DNA of 48,436 nt from Actinomycetota bacterium (GCA_012514635.1 JAAYZX010000106.1:1-48436); one strand, 5' to 3'; positions 16,003 to 27,084 are shown, counted from the stretch's first letter. Made by a program: numbers and translations. The notes: generated from the sequence alone by a model not told the origin.

Positions 16003-17886
16003 ATGAAGGCTCGTCGTATAGCTATAACCGACACTACTTTGCGCGACGCCCACCAATCATTGTGGGCCACTCGTATGCGCATCGGACATATTGTCCCTAT
16101 TCTGTCCATCATGGATCAGGTTGGCTTTCATTCACTAGAATGCTGGGGTGGAGCTACCTTTGACACTTGTCTGCGTTTCTTGGAAGAGAATCCATGGGAA
16201 CGATTGCGTACCATCAAGCACCACGTGCGCCACACTCCCTTGCAGATGTTGCTCCGTGGTCAAAACCTCGTGGGATACCGCCACTACGGCGATGACATAG
16301 TCCGGGCGTTTGTGCGCCAGGCCGCTGATTCGGGTGTGGGTATTTTCCGGGTGTTTGACGCTCTCAACGACACTCGCAACATCCGGACGGCCGGCGAGGC
16401 TATCAAAGAAACGGGGAAGCACTTCCAGGGCGCCGTGGTTTATACCATTAGTCCGGTCCATACGCTGGAGCATTACGTGGAAGTTGCACACGAACTAGCG
16501 AACATGGGCGCCGATAGCATATGTATCAAGGATATGGCTGCTCTTTTGTCACCGTACTTTGCAGACAGACTTGTGCAGCGGTTGAAAGAGGAGATAGATC
16601 TGCCCCTACAACTCCACTGCCACTATATCGGCGGTTTGGCGCCCATGACCTATCTTAAGGCCATAGAGGCCGGAGTGGATATCGTAGACACAGCCACGGT
16701 ACCCCTGGCTTTTGGTGCCAGCCAACCGGCCACGGAGATGGTGGTGACCGCTCTGAAGGGCACCCCGTACGATACAGAGCTCGATCTGGAACTTTTGTTC
16801 GAGATTGCTGAGTACTTCGAGCGTGTGCGCGAGGAGGGGGGGTATGAGCGGGCAGTTACATCTCTGGATCACATGCGCGTGTACTCCCATCAGGTGCCGG
16901 GAGGCATGATTTCAAATCTGGAATCGCAACTCAAAGAACAGAAGGCCGAGGAGCGGTTGCGCGAGGTGCTGAGCGAGATACCGCGCGTACGCGCGGAGGT
17001 GGGATATCCGCCACTGGTGACTCCTATGAGCCAGATTGTCGGCACCCAGGCCGTGATCAATGTGTTGACCGGCAAGCGCTGGCAGGTGGTTCCCGATGAG
17101 ATGAAGGCATACTTCCGTGGGAAATACGGAAGGCCTCCGGGTCCCATTAACCCAGACCTACTGAAGCGGGTGTTGGGCGGCCATGAGCCCATCACCGTAC
17201 GCCCAGCTGATCTCATCACGGAAACTGTTGAGGAATACCGCGCCGAGATTGGTCCGTTGGCGCGCAGCGAGGAGGATGTCCTCACCTACGCGTTGTTCCC
17301 AAATGCGGCGCGCGGTTACTTTGAGCAGCGTCATCGCGGGGCCGAACAGGACGTATTCATGACAGGGCCCGCCAGTGATGCAGCCTCTACCGGGCCGGTC
17401 ATATCAACCGACAGAGTGCGGGAGCTCGTTGCGTTGGTCGAGGCGGCCAATGTGGATGAAATCTCGGTAGAAGACGCCGGAACTAAGATAACGGTTCGTA
17501 AAAGCGGGACAACACGGCCATTGGTTAACGCTGTGGCTCCGGTCGCGGGTGTCCAGGCCGCCGCCGAGCCGGCGGTTGTGGCCGGCTCGGCGGCGGAAGC
17601 TGGGTGCGTCGAGTATGCCGACGCCGCACAGTCGAACGGTGGGTTCCGCGTGGTGGCACCCATGGTGGGGACCTTCTATGCGGCATCGTCACCAGGAGCG
17701 GCTCCTTTCGTAGCTGTGGGCCAAAGAGTGAAAGAGGGTGACGTACTCTGTATCCTGGAGGCCATGAAGCTCATGAACGAAGTGGCTTCGGAGGTCACCG
17801 GGGTGGTACGCGCCGTGTTGGTGACAGATGGTTCGCCGGTGGAATATGGCCAGCCACTCTTTTCCGTCGACCTGGACCCGGCGTAG
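16003..17886 (+). CDS. pycB: Pyruvate/oxaloacetate carboxyltransferase fused to a complete AccB-like biotin carboxyl carrier
   Basis: 627-residue biotin protein. Residues 1-450 are a pyruvate-type carboxyltransferase (PycB, OadA or transcarboxylase 5S family): DTTLRDAHQSLWATRMR (10-26), the catalytic carbamylated lysine in CIKDMAAL (Lys176), metal ligands in LHCHYIGG (His205, His207) and SQPATEMVVTALKGTPYDT (240-258). Residues about 468-627 look like a whole AccB: an N-terminal helix and strand (DRVRELVALVEAANVDEISV), an Ala/Pro linker, and a biotinyl domain with EAMKLMNEV (biotinylated Lys589). Ordinary PycB proteins carry only the biotinyl domain, as I recall. It lies between efp and accC, the usual place of accB. 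The probable reaction is ATP-driven carboxylation of pyruvate with AccC. GAGGAA precedes ATG 16003. Confidence 0.88.
   Translation: MKARRIAITDTTLRDAHQSLWATRMRIGHIVPILSIMDQVGFHSLECWGGATFDTCLRFLEENPWERLRTIKHHVRHTPLQMLLRGQNLVGYRHYGDDIVRAFVRQAADSGVGIFRVFDALNDTRNIRTAGEAIKETGKHFQGAVVYTISPVHTLEHYVEVAHELANMGADSICIKDMAALLSPYFADRLVQRLKEEIDLPLQLHCHYIGGLAPMTYLKAIEAGVDIVDTATVPLAFGASQPATEMVVTALKGTPYDTELDLELLFEIAEYFERVREEGGYERAVTSLDHMRVYSHQVPGGMISNLESQLKEQKAEERLREVLSEIPRVRAEVGYPPLVTPMSQIVGTQAVINVLTGKRWQVVPDEMKAYFRGKYGRPPGPINPDLLKRVLGGHEPITVRPADLITETVEEYRAEIGPLARSEEDVLTYALFPNAARGYFEQRHRGAEQDVFMTGPASDAASTGPVISTDRVRELVALVEAANVDEISVEDAGTKITVRKSGTTRPLVNAVAPVAGVQAAAEPAVVAGSAAEAGCVEYADAAQSNGGFRVVAPMVGTFYAASSPGAAPFVAVGQRVKEGDVLCILEAMKLMNEVASEVTGVVRAVLVTDGSPVEYGQPLFSVDLDPA
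17558..17596. repeat. Perfect 16-bp inverted repeat inside the AccB linker
   Basis: Arms 17558-17573 and 17581-17596 are exact reverse complements around a 7-nt loop. They encode the Ala/Glu/Pro linker between the AccB-type N-terminal part and the biotinyl domain. Codon bias for Ala (GCC, GCG) and Pro could make such repeats by chance in a GC-rich linker, but 16 of 16 matches is high. Confidence 0.75.
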
Positions 17887-17897
17887 CCGTATAGGCA

Positions 17898-19265
17898 ATG
17901 TTTAGCCGTATTCTTGTTGCCAACCGCGGAGAGATAGCTCTGCGTGTGATAAGGGCCTGTCATGAGCTGGGCATAGAGGCCATTGCCGTCTATTCTGCCG
18001 CCGATGCCGCCTGTGCCCACGTTCTGGAGGCAGACCAGGCCATATGTATTGGTCCGCCGCCGCCGGGAGGCAGTTACCTGTCCACCCCTAACATCATCTC
18101 CGCAGCCAAGATCAGTCGCTCGGAAGCCATCCATCCCGGATACGGTTTCTTGGCTGAAAACAGCCTCTTTGCACGCACCTGTGAGGAGCAGGATTTAGCA
18201 TTCATTGGTCCCACACCGCGCAGCATGGATGATCTAGGCGACAAATCAATGGCTAAACGACTCATGGCTGCAGCCGGATTACCCGTTATTCCTGGAAGTG
18301 ACGGTCCGGTGAAGACCTTCCGTGAAGTTGAGAAGTTGGCCGACCAACTAGGCTATCCAATCATGCTCAAAGCAGTTGCAGGTGGGGGTGGACGTGGCAT
18401 GCGATTGGTGGACTCTCCGGAACAGCTGGAGAGGGCCTACCTGTCTGCGGCGGCGGAAGCGGAAGTTGCATTCGGTAACGATGACTTATATGTGGAGAAG
18501 GTCATAGTTGGACCTCGCCATGTGGAAGTCCAGGTGATCGGTGACGGTCATGGCGGCGTGTTGACCCTGGGGGAGAGGGATTGCTCCATCCAGCGGCGAC
18601 ACCAGAAGGTCTTGGAGGAGTCTCCGTCTCCAATGCTGGATGCGCATACCCGCCAGCATCTGCAGGAGTTGGTGATGAAGGCATGTATCGCTGTGGAGTA
18701 TGTGAGCGCGGGAACGCTGGAATTCCTCACCGACGGAAACAGAGATTTCTACTTCATGGAGATGAACACACGCGTCCAAGTGGAGCACCCTGTCACGGAG
18801 ATGGTGACGGGTATCGACATCATTCAAGAGCAGATTCGGGTTGCAGCAGGTGAGCCGTTGCCCATCACGGGTACGGTGAAGCCACGGGGTCACGCGATCG
18901 AGTTTCGTATCAACGCGGAAGATCCGACCAATAACTTCTTACCGCGCGCGGGGACAATCAACAAACTGGTGTTGCCCGGTGGTCCGGGTGTTCGGGTCGA
19001 TACGCACCTGTATCAGGGGTACGTCGTCCCGCCGCACTATGACTCACTGCTGGCCAAGCTCGTGGTATGGGGCAGGGATCGTCAGGCATGTATAGCACGT
19101 GGACGCCGGGCACTGCGTGAACTGGTTGTGGAGGGAGTGCCTACCACACGGAACCTACATCTCGATATACTTGAACAATCGGCATTTGTGGAAGGACGGT
19201 TTTCTACCTCCTTCCTTGATGAGGTACGAGACCAGTTGCCGACTCTGTCCGGGGGTAAGGTATGA
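17898..19265 (+). CDS. accC: Biotin carboxylase (AccC/PycA type)
   Basis: ATP-dependent carboxylation of the biotin on the carrier made by the preceding gene. The 455-residue protein shows RILVANRGEIALRVIRA (4-20), the ATP-grasp glycine loop AVAGGGGRGMR (159-169), GERDCSIQRRHQK (227-239), EMNTRVQVEHPVTEMVTG (292-309) and the C-terminal segment EFRINAEDP. AccC and the stand-alone PycA are nearly alike, so it may serve pyruvate carboxylase, acetyl-CoA carboxylase or both; accA and accD are not in the window. The ATG at 17898 lies 11 nt after the carrier gene and has a poor ribosome site. Its stop overlaps the next gene as ATGA. Confidence 0.94.
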   Translation: MFSRILVANRGEIALRVIRACHELGIEAIAVYSAADAACAHVLEADQAICIGPPPPGGSYLSTPNIISAAKISRSEAIHPGYGFLAENSLFARTCEEQDLAFIGPTPRSMDDLGDKSMAKRLMAAAGLPVIPGSDGPVKTFREVEKLADQLGYPIMLKAVAGGGGRGMRLVDSPEQLERAYLSAAAEAEVAFGNDDLYVEKVIVGPRHVEVQVIGDGHGGVLTLGERDCSIQRRHQKVLEESPSPMLDAHTRQHLQELVMKACIAVEYVSAGTLEFLTDGNRDFYFMEMNTRVQVEHPVTEMVTGIDIIQEQIRVAAGEPLPITGTVKPRGHAIEFRINAEDPTNNFLPRAGTINKLVLPGGPGVRVDTHLYQGYVVPPHYDSLLAKLVVWGRDRQACIARGRRALRELVVEGVPTTRNLHLDILEQSAFVEGRFSTSFLDEVRDQLPTLSGGKV

Positions 19266-19585
19266 CAACTGAAGAGCCGGAAGGCGGCTATCAGATAGCT
19301 CAGAATGTGCTGGAAGCGATTACACGCCGCGCTCTGGAAGGAGAGAAGCGTGCCCGTCTGCACACGGGTGGCTTGGGGCGCGGCAAAGGGATCGAGGTCA
19401 GCATGGAGGGTCAGGCCTGCAGTGCCACTGTTCATTTGGACGGTCTACTCGGAGAGGATCTGGTCCAGGTGGCTGGGGATCTTCAGGTGAAGATCGCCCG
19501 CGCTCTGACGCGCATGACCGGCTGCACTGTGGAAGCGGTGGATGTGGTGTTCGAGCACGTGTACGCACCTGCGGCTGCAGACTGA
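19262..19585 (+). CDS. Asp23/Gls24-family protein
   Basis: 107-residue protein of the Asp23 (DUF322) family, seen from its layout: a short N-terminal helix IAQNVLEAITRRALEGE (12-28), a central beta region GIEVSMEGQACSATVHLDGL (41-60) and the closing segment MTGCTVEAVDVVFEHV (83-98). Family members are linked to envelope stress or lie next to nusB with unknown function. It lies between accC and nusB, a common place in Gram-positive genomes. No signal peptide or membrane helix is seen, so it is likely cytoplasmic. Confidence 0.85.
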   Translation: MTTEEPEGGYQIAQNVLEAITRRALEGEKRARLHTGGLGRGKGIEVSMEGQACSATVHLDGLLGEDLVQVAGDLQVKIARALTRMTGCTVEAVDVVFEHVYAPAAAD

Positions 19586-19590
19586 AGATC

Positions 19591-20019
19591 TTGAATGTAG
19601 GTAGACGGCGTGCCCGAAGGGAGGCTCTTTTCCTCCTGTATCAGGCGGATCTTATGCGAGTGGGCAAACAGAATGTCCTTGAACGCGTGGAAGACCCTGC
19701 GGTTACCATTGACCCCTACACCCGACACTTAGTCACCATGGTGCTTTCCATGCAGGACTTCTTGGATGCATCATTAGATCAGCACCTCACAGGATGGGTT
19801 GTGGCACGACTTGCACCGCTTGAGCGCAACATCCTGCGTATTGCTGCATACGAGTTGCGTCCCGACTCAGATGTGCCTATGTCGGTGGCTATCGATGAAG
19901 CCGTGGGACTGGCTAAGCGGTACTGCTCAAATGAAGCGGGCTCCCTGGTCAATGGGGTCCTAGCGGCCCTCGCCGGCGATATGCAGACTGCAGATGACGG
20001 CAACGGTACGCGGTCGTGA
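19591..20019 (+). CDS. nusB: Transcription antitermination protein NusB
   Basis: 142-residue all-helical RNA-binding protein that works with NusE (S10) in rRNA antitermination. The start RRRARREALFLLYQAD is typical, as are LAPLERNILRIAAYEL (75-90) and PMSVAIDEAVGLAKRY near the end. The start is TTG 19591, the only start codon that gives the expected N-terminus; its ribosome site is weak. dxs overlaps the stop as GTGA. Confidence 0.93.
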   Translation: MNVGRRRARREALFLLYQADLMRVGKQNVLERVEDPAVTIDPYTRHLVTMVLSMQDFLDASLDQHLTGWVVARLAPLERNILRIAAYELRPDSDVPMSVAIDEAVGLAKRYCSNEAGSLVNGVLAALAGDMQTADDGNGTRS

Positions 20020-21896
20020 GGCTCATAGATCAACTAACGCTGCCCGACGATCTTGCTGCTCTGGATACACAGGGGCTGCGCCAAGTGGCATTCGAGGTGC
20101 GGGACGAGATTATCCGTGTGATCTCGTGCAACGGGGGCCACTTGGGAGCGAGTTTGGGGGCCGTTGACCTTACGGTAGCTTTGCATGCTGAGTTGCGCTC
20201 ACCCAACGACAAAGTTGTGTGGGATGTTGGCCATCAGGCCTATGCGCACAAGATCCTCACCGGAAGGCTGGGAGAGTTCGTGGGTATTCGCACGCTGGGT
20301 GGGCTGTCCGGTTTCCCTAGGCGAGAAGAAAGCCCCCATGATTCTTTTGGGACCGGACACAGCAGCACCTCTATAAGTGCAGCTGTTGGCCTGGCGGAGG
20401 CCGCACGTTGGCGCGGTGACGGTGGTCACGTAGTGGCGGTGATTGGCGATGGTGCTCTCACAGGAGGCATGGCCTTCGAGGGCCTGAATCAGGCGGGTCA
20501 TCTGCGCACACCCCTTGTGGTGGTTCTGAACGATAACGAAATGTCTATCGGTCGCAATGTGGGAGCCGTCAGCGCGTATTTGAGTCGTCTGCGTACTGAT
20601 CCCACGCTCGCACGGGTGCGGCGGGACTTGGAACGTTTCGTGCAACAGATGCCGGGTATTGGTGAAGCCATATACGCTATGGGGGGCCAGCTCAAGGAAG
20701 GCGTCAAGGCTGCGCTGGTACCGGGCATGCTATTCGAGGAACTAGGCTTTACCTATCTGGGGGTCATAGACGGCCACGATATCGAGGCCGTTCGCCACCA
20801 TCTAGGCCGGGCCCTCGAGATGAGGATCCCGGTTTTTCTTCACGTGCAAACCGTCAAGGGGAAAGGCTACATACCTGCCGAAGAAGCTCCGGATAAGTTC
20901 CACGGATGCAGTGCGTTTTGTGTGGAGACCGGAGAGCCTCTGCAGCAGGGCAAGCGTATCTCCTATACGGAGACTTTTGGCCGAGCTCTGGTAGAGTTGG
21001 CCCGTGAAGACGAGAGAGTGGTGGGCATTACAGCGGCCATGGCATCCGGGACCGGGATGGACTTTCTGGAAGAGACCTTCCCGGATCGCTTCTACGACGT
21101 GGGTATTGCTGAACAACACGCTGTTGGTTTCGCGGCTGGGTTGGCGGCGGCCGGACTGAGACCGGTAGTCGCTCTTTACTCTACTTTTCTGCAACGGGCG
21201 TACGACCAGGTGATCCATGACGTGTGCCTACAAAATCTGCCCGTCGTGTTCGCTGTGGACCGAGCAGGTCTGGTGGGCGAAGACGGACCTACGCACCATG
21301 GTGCCTTCGATCTGTCTTTCCTCCGTGTGATACCGGGGTTGACCATCTTCTGCCCCAAAGACGAGGGGGAGCTGCAGGGCCTTCTCGCCACCGCACTGTC
21401 TCTCGATGGGCCAAGCGTCATTAGATATCCGCGTGGACAGGGCTTGGGCGTGCCTCTTCCGCGGCCCATCCGACCATTGGAAGGTCCTTGGGTTGAGGTA
21501 CTGCGCCAAGGGAGCGATGCTCTGTTGCTGGCGTGCGGCACGGGGGTGAGACTGTGTGAAGAAGCGGCCGCCATCTTGGGCGAGCGGGGACAATCGGCCA
21601 CCGTGGCGGCGGTGCCCAGGATCAAGCCATTTGACGAGTCTCTTTTGCTGGACCTTATTGAACGACATCCGCTTGTGGTGACGGTGGAGGAGAATGCTCT
21701 GGTTGGTGGATTTGGGTCTGCCGTCCTGGAGACTATGCAGGCCGGAGGTGTGGTACGGCCCGTACTTAGATTCGGTCTGCCGGACCGTTTTGTGGCCCAC
21801 GGTTCGTCCGACCGGCTGCGTCGCATGGTAGGCCTCACTCCGGCATTTGTGGCTGCAGAAACCTTGAACCTGGTCAAGATCGCGGCGCGTTCGTGA
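20016..21896 (+). CDS. dxs: 1-deoxy-D-xylulose-5-phosphate synthase
   Basis: Thiamine-diphosphate enzyme joining pyruvate and glyceraldehyde 3-phosphate, the first step of the MEP isoprenoid pathway. It is 626 residues long. Seen are GHLGASLGAVDLTVALH (41-57), the ThDP/Mg motif GDGALTGGMAFEGLNQAG (144-161) followed by NDNEMSIG (172-179), VIDGHD, and in the transketolase C half GIAEQHAVGFAAG. It starts at GTG 20016 overlapping nusB. The last enzyme of the same pathway, ispH, lies at 44778. Confidence 0.97.
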   Translation: MRLIDQLTLPDDLAALDTQGLRQVAFEVRDEIIRVISCNGGHLGASLGAVDLTVALHAELRSPNDKVVWDVGHQAYAHKILTGRLGEFVGIRTLGGLSGFPRREESPHDSFGTGHSSTSISAAVGLAEAARWRGDGGHVVAVIGDGALTGGMAFEGLNQAGHLRTPLVVVLNDNEMSIGRNVGAVSAYLSRLRTDPTLARVRRDLERFVQQMPGIGEAIYAMGGQLKEGVKAALVPGMLFEELGFTYLGVIDGHDIEAVRHHLGRALEMRIPVFLHVQTVKGKGYIPAEEAPDKFHGCSAFCVETGEPLQQGKRISYTETFGRALVELAREDERVVGITAAMASGTGMDFLEETFPDRFYDVGIAEQHAVGFAAGLAAAGLRPVVALYSTFLQRAYDQVIHDVCLQNLPVVFAVDRAGLVGEDGPTHHGAFDLSFLRVIPGLTIFCPKDEGELQGLLATALSLDGPSVIRYPRGQGLGVPLPRPIRPLEGPWVEVLRQGSDALLLACGTGVRLCEEAAAILGERGQSATVAAVPRIKPFDESLLLDLIERHPLVVTVEENALVGGFGSAVLETMQAGGVVRPVLRFGLPDRFVAHGSSDRLRRMVGLTPAFVAAETLNLVKIAARS

Positions 21897-22714
21897 ATCG
21901 CGGTAGAATCCGTTTGGATCAAGTCCTCGTGGATCGTGGATTGGCTCCGTCTCGCCATGCGGCGCGGGGCTTGATCCTAGCGGGTCTGGTCACGGTGGAT
22001 GGGCGGATGGTTGACAAGTGTGGGTCCCCAACAGCACCGTCGGCGGAACTGGTCGTCAAAGAACGACCTCGCTTCGTCTCCCGTGGAGGCGATAAACTAG
22101 CCGCAGCCTTACTGCATTTTGGCGTACTTACCGCAGGAGTTCGGGCTCTTGATGTGGGTGCCTCCACAGGAGGATTCGTTGACTGCCTGCTCCAAGCGGG
22201 CGCCGCACACGTGATTGCGTTGGACGTAGGGCGTGGGCAAATCGATATGAAACTTCGTCGCGATCCGCGGGTGACCGTCATAGAGGGCATCAATGCCCGC
22301 TACCTGGAACCTATCTTGCTGCCGTACAGACCGGATTTTCTCACTGTGGATGTGTCCTTCATATCTGTGACGAAAATACTGACCGCAGTGGTGGCGTGTC
22401 TCGCGTCCTCTTATGACGGGCTGATACTGGTGAAGCCACAATTTGAGGCCGGACCGCGGCTGGTGGGCAAAGGTGGCGTGGTACGCGACCCTAAGGTGTG
22501 GTCCGACGTCCTGACATATGTGACTGGATTCATCCGTGAGAGCCTGGCATTGGCCGTACGAGGGATTGTTGACTCCGGTCTTCCGGGTGTCGGCGGGAAT
22601 CGTGAGTTCTTCGTTTGGATATCTGGAGGTGGAGAATCGGGGCTGTCTCCTGCTAACCTAGCCGGCGAGATAGAACACGCCACGGGAGCGGTCGCCGACC
22701 CGGAGAAAGAGTGA
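21893..22714 (+). CDS. tlyA: TlyA-family rRNA 2'-O-methyltransferase (S4 + FtsJ domains)
   Basis: 273-residue protein with an S4 RNA-binding domain (about 4-60) and a Rossmann methyltransferase domain. SAM binding is seen in LDVGASTGGF (86-95). The K-D-K set of 2'-O-methyltransferases is present as Lys68 (SRGGDKL), Asp153 (TVDVSFIS) and Lys181 (VKPQFEAGP). In mycobacteria TlyA methylates 16S and 23S rRNA and gives capreomycin sensitivity. Starts at GTG 21893, GTGA overlap with dxs; nadK follows with another GTGA overlap, the order seen in mycobacteria. Confidence 0.94.
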   Translation: MNRGRIRLDQVLVDRGLAPSRHAARGLILAGLVTVDGRMVDKCGSPTAPSAELVVKERPRFVSRGGDKLAAALLHFGVLTAGVRALDVGASTGGFVDCLLQAGAAHVIALDVGRGQIDMKLRRDPRVTVIEGINARYLEPILLPYRPDFLTVDVSFISVTKILTAVVACLASSYDGLILVKPQFEAGPRLVGKGGVVRDPKVWSDVLTYVTGFIRESLALAVRGIVDSGLPGVGGNREFFVWISGGGESGLSPANLAGEIEHATGAVADPEKE

Positions 22715-23604
22715 ACACCGAAATGCATGAGTCAAAGGCGCACAGCGTGCTCATCTTCACCCACTTGGTCCCAGGGGTTACCACGGAGGCATTGGGACGG
22801 GCGCTGACGGTGCTGAAGGAGCATGACATTTCTGTGATGATGACGTCTGGAGAGATGCTCAAGCATGAGAGCACGCTGGCCGCTTCAGGTGTCTCATGGT
22901 GCGAGTGGCGGGATGATGGCAATTTCGGCTCCGCAGAAGGAGTATATCTATGCTTGGTGCTGGGAGGTGACGGCACTACACTGCGGGCGCTTCACTTCAC
23001 GCGGGGGAGGGTGCCGGTAGCCGGTATAAACCTCGGTCGAGTGGGCTTCCTTTCCACTATCGACGTCGACGAGCTGGAACGTGATCTGGCGTGCGTCCTG
23101 GACGGCCGGATCGAAATCCACCGGCTGCCGGCTTTGCAACTGGTGGGAGAGGACGAGGTCTGGACCGGTTCTGTGGCCTTCAATGACGTCTATTTTGGCC
23201 GGTTACCACATTTGAATGTCTGCCGCCTGAGTTACTCTCTGAATGGTGTCGCCCTCTACGATTTCCGGTGCGACGGTTTGGTGGCAGCTACTCCTGTGGG
23301 TTCTTCAGCCTACAATTTATCGTGTGGCGGGCCTCTGTTGGGGCTGGGGCTGTCGGGATACGTAATATCGTTTGTGGCGCCTCATGCACTGACAGGGAGG
23401 GCGATGGTGGCCAATCACAACGATGTCTTATGTGTAACCAATACTTCAGCGCGAGACGCAGTTGCGCTGGTTATTGACGGTGAGCAGCGCGGGCAACTTC
23501 TGCCGGGACGCTCTGCACGCATCACTTTCCTGACGTCCGCAGGCACCTTGGCGTTGTTGCCGCAGGACGGCCTCTACCGGAACTTTCGGGAGCGTTTCCT
23601 CTAG
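22711..23604 (+). CDS. nadK: NAD kinase
   Basis: Phosphorylates NAD to NADP. 297 residues with the family's LGGDGTTLRA (84-93), GINLGRVGFLS (105-115), an AFND segment at the position of the usual NE motif, and the glycine-rich DGLVAATPVGSSAYNLSCGGP stretch, split over about 188-208. It starts at GTG 22711, where GGAGA lies close upstream; ATG 22723 would be four codons later. Gene order tlyA-nadK-recN is conserved in Gram-positive bacteria. Confidence 0.95.
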   Translation: MNTEMHESKAHSVLIFTHLVPGVTTEALGRALTVLKEHDISVMMTSGEMLKHESTLAASGVSWCEWRDDGNFGSAEGVYLCLVLGGDGTTLRALHFTRGRVPVAGINLGRVGFLSTIDVDELERDLACVLDGRIEIHRLPALQLVGEDEVWTGSVAFNDVYFGRLPHLNVCRLSYSLNGVALYDFRCDGLVAATPVGSSAYNLSCGGPLLGLGLSGYVISFVAPHALTGRAMVANHNDVLCVTNTSARDAVALVIDGEQRGQLLPGRSARITFLTSAGTLALLPQDGLYRNFRERFL

Positions 23605-23615
23605 GAAGGCCTCTA

Positions 23616-25310
23616 ATGCTTGATTCTCTCCTCATCACGAACTTCGTTCTGATTGAGGATGCGTCGCTTCAATTTGCGCCCGGCCTCACCGTACTCACCG
23701 GAGAGACGGGAGCCGGCAAGACATTACTCACCCAGGCTTTGGGGCTGTTGCTTGGGGAGCGGGCAACCGAGGACATGCTGGGCCCTCGGGGCGACGAGTC
23801 GCTCATCCAGGCCGTTTTCAACCTCTCGGAGGATCAACGCGCAGCGTCGCCTCAGTCTCTGCGCGAGTTACTTGGGGAAACTGATAGCGAGCTGGTTGCG
23901 GGACGGCGCCTTGGGGCAGGGGGCCGTGGGCGGTGCTTCTTGAACGGCATGGTAGTCCCTCGCGAGGTGCTGAGAGACGCACTGGGAGGGCTGCTGGCCT
24001 TCACAGCTCAGCAGGAGCATCGTCGACTGCTCGATTCCTCGTACCAGCTGATGTTGCTGGATGCATTTGCGGGAGAGCATCTTGCCGAGACCCTTGGGCG
24101 TTACCGAGCGGTTTTTCAAGAGTGGCGCAGTGTTTCGCGGAAACTGGCTGAGGCCAAACGTGCCTACAGCGAACGCAGCCGTGAACGTGAGTCTCTGATC
24201 TACGAGGTTGAGGAGCTGGAGCAGGCCGGATTGTCTGAGACGGAGGAGCAGGAGCTTCTGCGTGAGCAGAGAGTGCTGGCCCGGGCCGAAGAAATCACGC
24301 TGGCGTGCACCCATGCTGCAGAACTGCTCAGCGGTGACGAGCCGGCGAACGCCGTGAAGTTGGTAGCGGCGGCGCGAACACAGTTGGCTGCGGTAGCGGA
24401 TGTCGATCCGGTACTGGACAAGCAGGCCGATTTGTTGCTGGATGCGGCGTATGAGCTTACAGAGGCGGCGCGGGAACTTAGGCGCAGCGCTGCTTCTATC
24501 AATGTAGATGTCGGGCGCAGAGAGGAAGTTGAACTGCGATTGCGGCTGTTCACGGACATGGCTCGGAAGTATGGTGGATCCACCGCAACGGCCTTGGAGC
24601 GACTGGAGATGAGCCGTCGCAGACTGAATGGGCTGACTGATCTCGAGGCGGGGTTGGCTGAGTCACAAGCGCGGAGTGAAGAGTTGAAGGGCCTGCTGGA
24701 GAGATTGACAAGGGAGGTGTCGGCGGCGCGCCGCGAGGCCGCGCCGCAGCTGGCACAGGCGGTGAATGGGCAACTGGCGGACCTAGACATGCAGACGGCC
24801 GACTTCACTGTGCACGTCACCACCAACAACGCATTGGACACTCTCACGTACGATGGCGGAGACACGGTGGAATTCATGTTGGCCTCCAACCCCGGCCTGC
24901 CACCTCGTCCTTTGGCCAAGGTAGCGTCGGGCGGAGAGCTATCGCGGACGCTGCTGGCGCTCAAATGCGCCGTCGCGGGTCTGGAAGGACGAGAAACACT
25001 GGTGTTTGATGAGATCGATGCGGGCATAGGCGGACGTACGGCTCTGGCTGTGGGGGAGAAGTTGCGTGATCTGGCCCGAAGTTGTCAGGTGATTGTTATT
25101 ACACATCTGCCGCAGGTGGCCGCATATGCCGATAGGCACTACCTGATCTCCAAGGTCACCGAGGACCAAGGCGCCCTCACGCGCTTGGTTCCCTTGGACG
25201 AAGAGGCCGTTTTAGCGGAGATCTGCCGGATGCTCGGAGCCGTAGCCGACGAACCGGGGGCCGTAGCGCATGCTCGTGCTTTGAGGAGGCGGGCTCTGAA
25301 TCGGGGGTAG
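23616..25310 (+). CDS. recN: DNA repair protein RecN
   Basis: SMC-like ATPase for double-strand break repair, 564 residues. Walker A GETGAGKTL (29-37), a long Arg/Glu/Leu-rich coiled coil (about 150-380), the ABC signature SGGELSRTLLALK and Walker B TLVFDEIDAGIGG near the C-terminus. ATG 23616 has AGGAAGG about 6 nt upstream and is 11 nt after nadK. The 118-nt gap after it contains a small hairpin but no clear gene. Confidence 0.96.
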   Translation: MLDSLLITNFVLIEDASLQFAPGLTVLTGETGAGKTLLTQALGLLLGERATEDMLGPRGDESLIQAVFNLSEDQRAASPQSLRELLGETDSELVAGRRLGAGGRGRCFLNGMVVPREVLRDALGGLLAFTAQQEHRRLLDSSYQLMLLDAFAGEHLAETLGRYRAVFQEWRSVSRKLAEAKRAYSERSRERESLIYEVEELEQAGLSETEEQELLREQRVLARAEEITLACTHAAELLSGDEPANAVKLVAAARTQLAAVADVDPVLDKQADLLLDAAYELTEAARELRRSAASINVDVGRREEVELRLRLFTDMARKYGGSTATALERLEMSRRRLNGLTDLEAGLAESQARSEELKGLLERLTREVSAARREAAPQLAQAVNGQLADLDMQTADFTVHVTTNNALDTLTYDGGDTVEFMLASNPGLPPRPLAKVASGGELSRTLLALKCAVAGLEGRETLVFDEIDAGIGGRTALAVGEKLRDLARSCQVIVITHLPQVAAYADRHYLISKVTEDQGALTRLVPLDEEAVLAEICRMLGAVADEPGAVAHARALRRRALNRG

Positions 25311-25355
25311 CGGCAGAAACTCTTGTCGTTACCGTGGGCTGCTAGACTAGAAAGA

Positions 25356-25374
25356 GCGCCCACTATGCGGGCGC
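25356..25374 (+). other. Small hairpin in the pyrG leader
   Basis: 6-bp GC stem (25356-25361 and 25369-25374) with a 7-nt loop, 54 nt before the pyrG start. It might act in attenuation or only stabilise the mRNA. I could not identify a transcription start or a run of G residues of the kind used in Bacillus pyrG control. A weak -35-like TTGTCG is at 25323-25328. Confidence 0.35.
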
Positions 25375-25425
25375 ACCAGAATCTGGTTGCCTCCGCAGTG
25401 GTCAGGCGAGAGGAGAAGTGTATAG

Positions 25426-27084
<1,659 letters not shown>

